Source of the DNA: Patescibacteria group bacterium
GTDB lineage: Bacteria; Patescibacteriota; Gracilibacteria; UBA1369; LOWO2-01-FULL-3
Direction: 5' to 3'
Assembly (NCBI GenBank): GCA_018818755.1
Contig: JAHIRL010000140.1
Coordinates: 1-8,535 of the forward strand
Length of the DNA stretch: 8,535 bases
Under the pieces are notes generated by a model. The model made no database searches. It was given only the letters and a program-made list of their open reading frames with translations, and was not told the origin of the DNA. Numbering within the stretch: the first letter of the stretch is position 1; the number at the start of each line of letters is the position of its first letter. Position numbers and translations under genes: made by a program. Positions 7,706 to 8,535 of this stretch are shown piece after piece.

Positions 7706-7744
7706 CTAAGGTTTTTACTAAGTTTTACTAAGGATCGTCCTTGG
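7706..7744. repeat. Cluster of three CTAAG motifs ending in a 7-bp hairpin
   Basis: CTAAG occurs at 7706-7710, 7718-7722 and 7728-7732, separated by T-runs and spaced 12 and 10 bp, about one helical turn. The last copy is the left arm of a small hairpin (7728-7744; CTAAGGA, loop TCG, TCCTTGG, one G-T pair). Similar ACTAAG(G) copies lie at 6411, 6427, 7908 and 8336. It could be a protein-binding array or a degraded repeat; no terminator T-run follows on either strand. Confidence 0.4.
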
Positions 7745-7754
7745 CATTGCTGGC

Positions 7755-7961
7755 ATGGCGGGCTGTGCGCCGAAATCTGCGCTCTGCTGTGAACTGAATA
7801 GTGTTAGAAAAGAAGGGGCGTCCTTTATTTTAGGAACTTGTGGAGGTGGCGTTTGCAAAAAGAATATCATGCGCTGGAAATACTATCTAGACTACTATAC
7901 CGCTGATACTAAGGATGATCCTAGATATTCTTGGCATACACCTTTCAAAAACAGTCTTTAG
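7755..7961 (+). CDS. Doubtful 68-residue ORF between convergent genes
   Basis: The frame is open with ATG at 7755 and TAG at 7959-7961. The predicted product has five cysteines in its first half (C4, C11, C12, C29, C34) and a tyrosine-rich end (KYYLDYYTAD). There is no Shine-Dalgarno sequence at the usual distance, no recognisable family, and the ORF crosses a hairpin (7909-7924) and the arm of a terminator on the other strand. The same frame stays open upstream to 7722 and would read as a hydrophobic stretch ending in MAGC, like a lipoprotein signal, but it has no ATG, GTG or TTG start there. It may be a gene remnant or a chance ORF; the region otherwise holds only repeat motifs. Confidence 0.22.
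   Translation: MAGCAPKSALCCELNSVRKEGASFILGTCGGGVCKKNIMRWKYYLDYYTADTKDDPRYSWHTPFKNSL
7908..7924. repeat. ACTAAGGA copy with imperfect hairpin
   Basis: ACTAAGG at 7908-7914 belongs to the motif family at 7706-7733 and 8336. CTA-GGAT at 7909-7916 pairs with ATCCTAG at 7918-7924 when one A is bulged. It resembles the hairpin at 7728-7744 in having the motif as its left arm. Confidence 0.35.
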
Positions 7962-7981
7962 AATATAGTTACTTAAGACCG
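7947..7981 (-). terminator. Probable weak terminator of the ATP-cone gene
   Basis: On the minus strand CGGTCTT (7981-7975) pairs with AAGACTG (7958-7952) over 7 bp with one G-U, around a 16-nt loop that contains the stop codon, and is followed by five Ts (7951-7947). The layout is right for an intrinsic terminator, but the stem is short and the loop large. Confidence 0.35.
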
Positions 7982-8268
7982 ATGATCGATTCCCGCCGGA
8001 AGGATTCGTAGCGTTCGGCCGCCTGGGGATCGATTTCTTTCAGCATCTCAGATACCTTAGTCCACATGGCTTGAGTTTCTATAGATCCGTCTTTCGCTGT
8101 TTCTTGTATCCATGCGACTAGTTTCTGGACAAGACCCGCAACCTCTTCTCTATTTTCTAGGCCGGCGGCAAAGAAACTGCTTTGTAGTTTGTGAGGGTCA
8201 AAAGCCTCTAAGTCCCCGCTGCGTTTTTTAACTTGTAATTTTATTGTTTTTTTACGAAAGTTTCTCAT
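7969..8268 (-). CDS. Stand-alone ATP-cone domain protein
   Basis: This 99-residue protein is almost entirely one ATP-cone domain, the regulatory nucleotide-binding module found at the N-terminus of ribonucleotide reductases and in the repressor NrdR. The match is visible in VKKRSGDLEAFDPHKLQSS at about 13-31 (family pattern: V-K-R-x-G-x-x-x-x-F-D-x-x-K), AAGL at 34-37, and the end AAERYESFRR at about 82-91. It lacks the zinc ribbon of NrdR and any reductase catalytic domain, so it is neither; nothing suggests truncation, since it has its own start, promoter and terminator. It may bind ATP or dATP and regulate a partner in trans, but that is inference. The ATG at 8268-8266 has no Shine-Dalgarno sequence in its roughly 15-nt predicted leader. 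It converges on the MFS gene and lies downstream of the tRNA gene, on the same strand. Confidence 0.8.
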   Translation of the reverse strand: MRNFRKKTIKLQVKKRSGDLEAFDPHKLQSSFFAAGLENREEVAGLVQKLVAWIQETAKDGSIETQAMWTKVSEMLKEIDPQAAERYESFRRESIIGLK

Positions 8269-8290
8269 GCTAAAATCGCTAATATTTTAT

Positions 8291-8319
8291 ATTTTAAGCC
8301 CTACGGTAATATGAGTCAA
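8291..8319 (-). promoter_or_regulatory. Sigma70-type promoter of the ATP-cone gene
   Basis: TTGACT (8319-8314), a 17-bp spacer and TAAAAT (8296-8291): each hexamer matches the consensus at 5 of 6 positions with ideal spacing. Transcription would start at about 8284, leaving a short AT-rich leader of about 15 nt with no ribosome binding site. Confidence 0.6.
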
Positions 8320-8335
8320 ATTGAATGCAATATTT

Positions 8336-8350
8336 ACTAAGGACCGGTCT
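8336..8350. repeat. ACTAAGGA copy with GACCGGTC palindrome downstream of the tRNA
   Basis: ACTAAGG at 8336-8342 runs into the 8-bp palindrome GACCGGTC (8342-8349). It is the rightmost member of the motif family seen around the MFS gene, and it lies in the 105-bp gap between the tRNA and the ATP-cone gene. Confidence 0.35.
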
Positions 8351-8362
8351 CTGAGCGGCTGG

Positions 8363-8375
8363 CACGCTAAGCGTG
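8363..8375. repeat. 5-bp hairpin overlapping the tRNA 3' end
   Basis: CACGC, loop TAA, GCGTG. Two stem bases belong to the encoded CCA of the tRNA. No T-run follows on the minus strand, so this is more likely a processing-related or chance structure than a terminator. Confidence 0.3.
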
Positions 8376-8448
8376 GCTGCGGGGCAGGGATTCGAACCCC
8401 GATCTTCGCGTCCAGAGCGCGACGAAACTACCATTGTTCTACCCCGCA
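8374..8448 (-). tRNA. tRNA-Gln (anticodon CUG)
   Basis: The 75-nt gene folds as a cloverleaf on the minus strand: acceptor UGCGGGG (8448-8442) pairs perfectly with CCCCGCA (8384-8378), discriminator G (8377) and encoded CCA (8376-8374). The D-arm is GAAC/GUUU with loop AAUGGUA. The anticodon stem UCGCG/CGCGA is perfect, with loop CUCUGGA, giving anticodon CUG at 8415-8413. A 4-nt variable loop and T-arm CGGGG-UUCGAAU-CCCUG follow. The U1-A72 pair and G73 are glutamine identity features and agree with the anticodon. Two bases (CG) instead of one separate the D-stem and anticodon stem, a small oddity. It lies 8 bp after the stop of the probable upstream gene, with which it may be co-transcribed. 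Confidence 0.92.
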
Positions 8449-8456
8449 ATGAACTG

Positions 8457-8534
8457 TTAATGTTTTTCTTCGAAATACCCTGACAATTTTTTTTTAATTA
8501 GCTCTTTTCCTGACCCGGATTTAAGGTACTTTTC
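8457..8534 (-). CDS. Probable 3' end of an unidentified gene running off the right edge
   Basis: On the minus strand the frame entered from the right edge reads 25 codons to TAA at 8459-8457. It includes GKELIKKKLSGYFEEKH, a lysine- and glutamate-rich helical ending typical of real proteins. The other two frames on this strand are less convincing: one hits TAA within five codons. No family can be assigned from so short a piece, and an open frame of this length can arise by chance. Its stop lies 8 bp upstream of the tRNA-Gln gene on the same strand. Confidence 0.4.
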   Translation of the reverse strand, partial: EKYLKSGSGKELIKKKLSGYFEEKH

Positions 8535-8535
8535 C

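Noticed and set aside
7698..7744. Intrinsic terminator for the MFS gene.
   Set aside because: The T6 after the stop has no adequate stem before it, and the hairpin at 7728-7744 is not followed by Ts.
7853..7904. A tiny 17-codon plus-strand ORF starting TTG behind GGAGG (LQKEYHALEILSRLLYR).
   Set aside because: It is very short, uses a TTG start and lies inside another open frame; spacing to GGAGG is good, but chance is the simpler explanation.
8374..8448. tRNA-Gln as an attachment site for an island carrying the RM operon.
   Set aside because: No second copy of the tRNA 3' end, no integrase and no direct repeat were found in the window, and the MFS and ATP-cone genes intervene.

Overview
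This 8.5 kb window is bacterial, AT-leaning (estimated by eye) and uses the standard code with TGA as a stop. No marker gene fixes the taxon. Several traits fit Patescibacteria/CPR or another small-genome lineage: a fused HsdM-HsdS protein, a free-standing ATP-cone protein, several starts without a Shine-Dalgarno sequence, and tight gene packing. That placement is a weak inference.

Positions 63-6284 hold a minus-strand operon, read from high to low coordinates. It contains hsdR (3762-6284; restriction and translocation subunit), hsdMS (1287-3746; methyltransferase fused to a two-TRD specificity subunit), a HEPN-like protein (577-1290) and a small membrane-anchored protein (63-587). The gene junctions are 15 bp apart, then an ATGA overlap, then an 11-bp overlap, so the four genes are very probably co-transcribed and the last two are translationally coupled to the restriction-modification (RM) genes. 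The complete type I RM enzyme would methylate self DNA and cut unmodified DNA. The two 3' genes are not part of a standard type I system. The HEPN Rx4H motif suggests an RNase-type effector, possibly acting with the membrane protein, so this pair is the best candidate for an undescribed accessory defence module.

Positions 6285-6459 are a divergent intergenic region with promoter-like elements in both directions; hsdR appears to be leaderless. Positions 6460-7698 encode a 12-TM MFS-type transporter on the plus strand. Positions 7699-7968 are a mostly non-coding convergent region with a cluster of ACTAAG(G) motifs, a doubtful 68-codon ORF and a probable terminator.

Positions 7969-8268 encode a stand-alone ATP-cone protein (minus strand) with a good sigma70-type promoter. 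Positions 8374-8448 are a minus-strand tRNA-Gln(CUG) with encoded CCA. The right edge (8457-8534) probably holds the last 25 codons of another minus-strand gene. The left edge holds a strong 25-nt hairpin.
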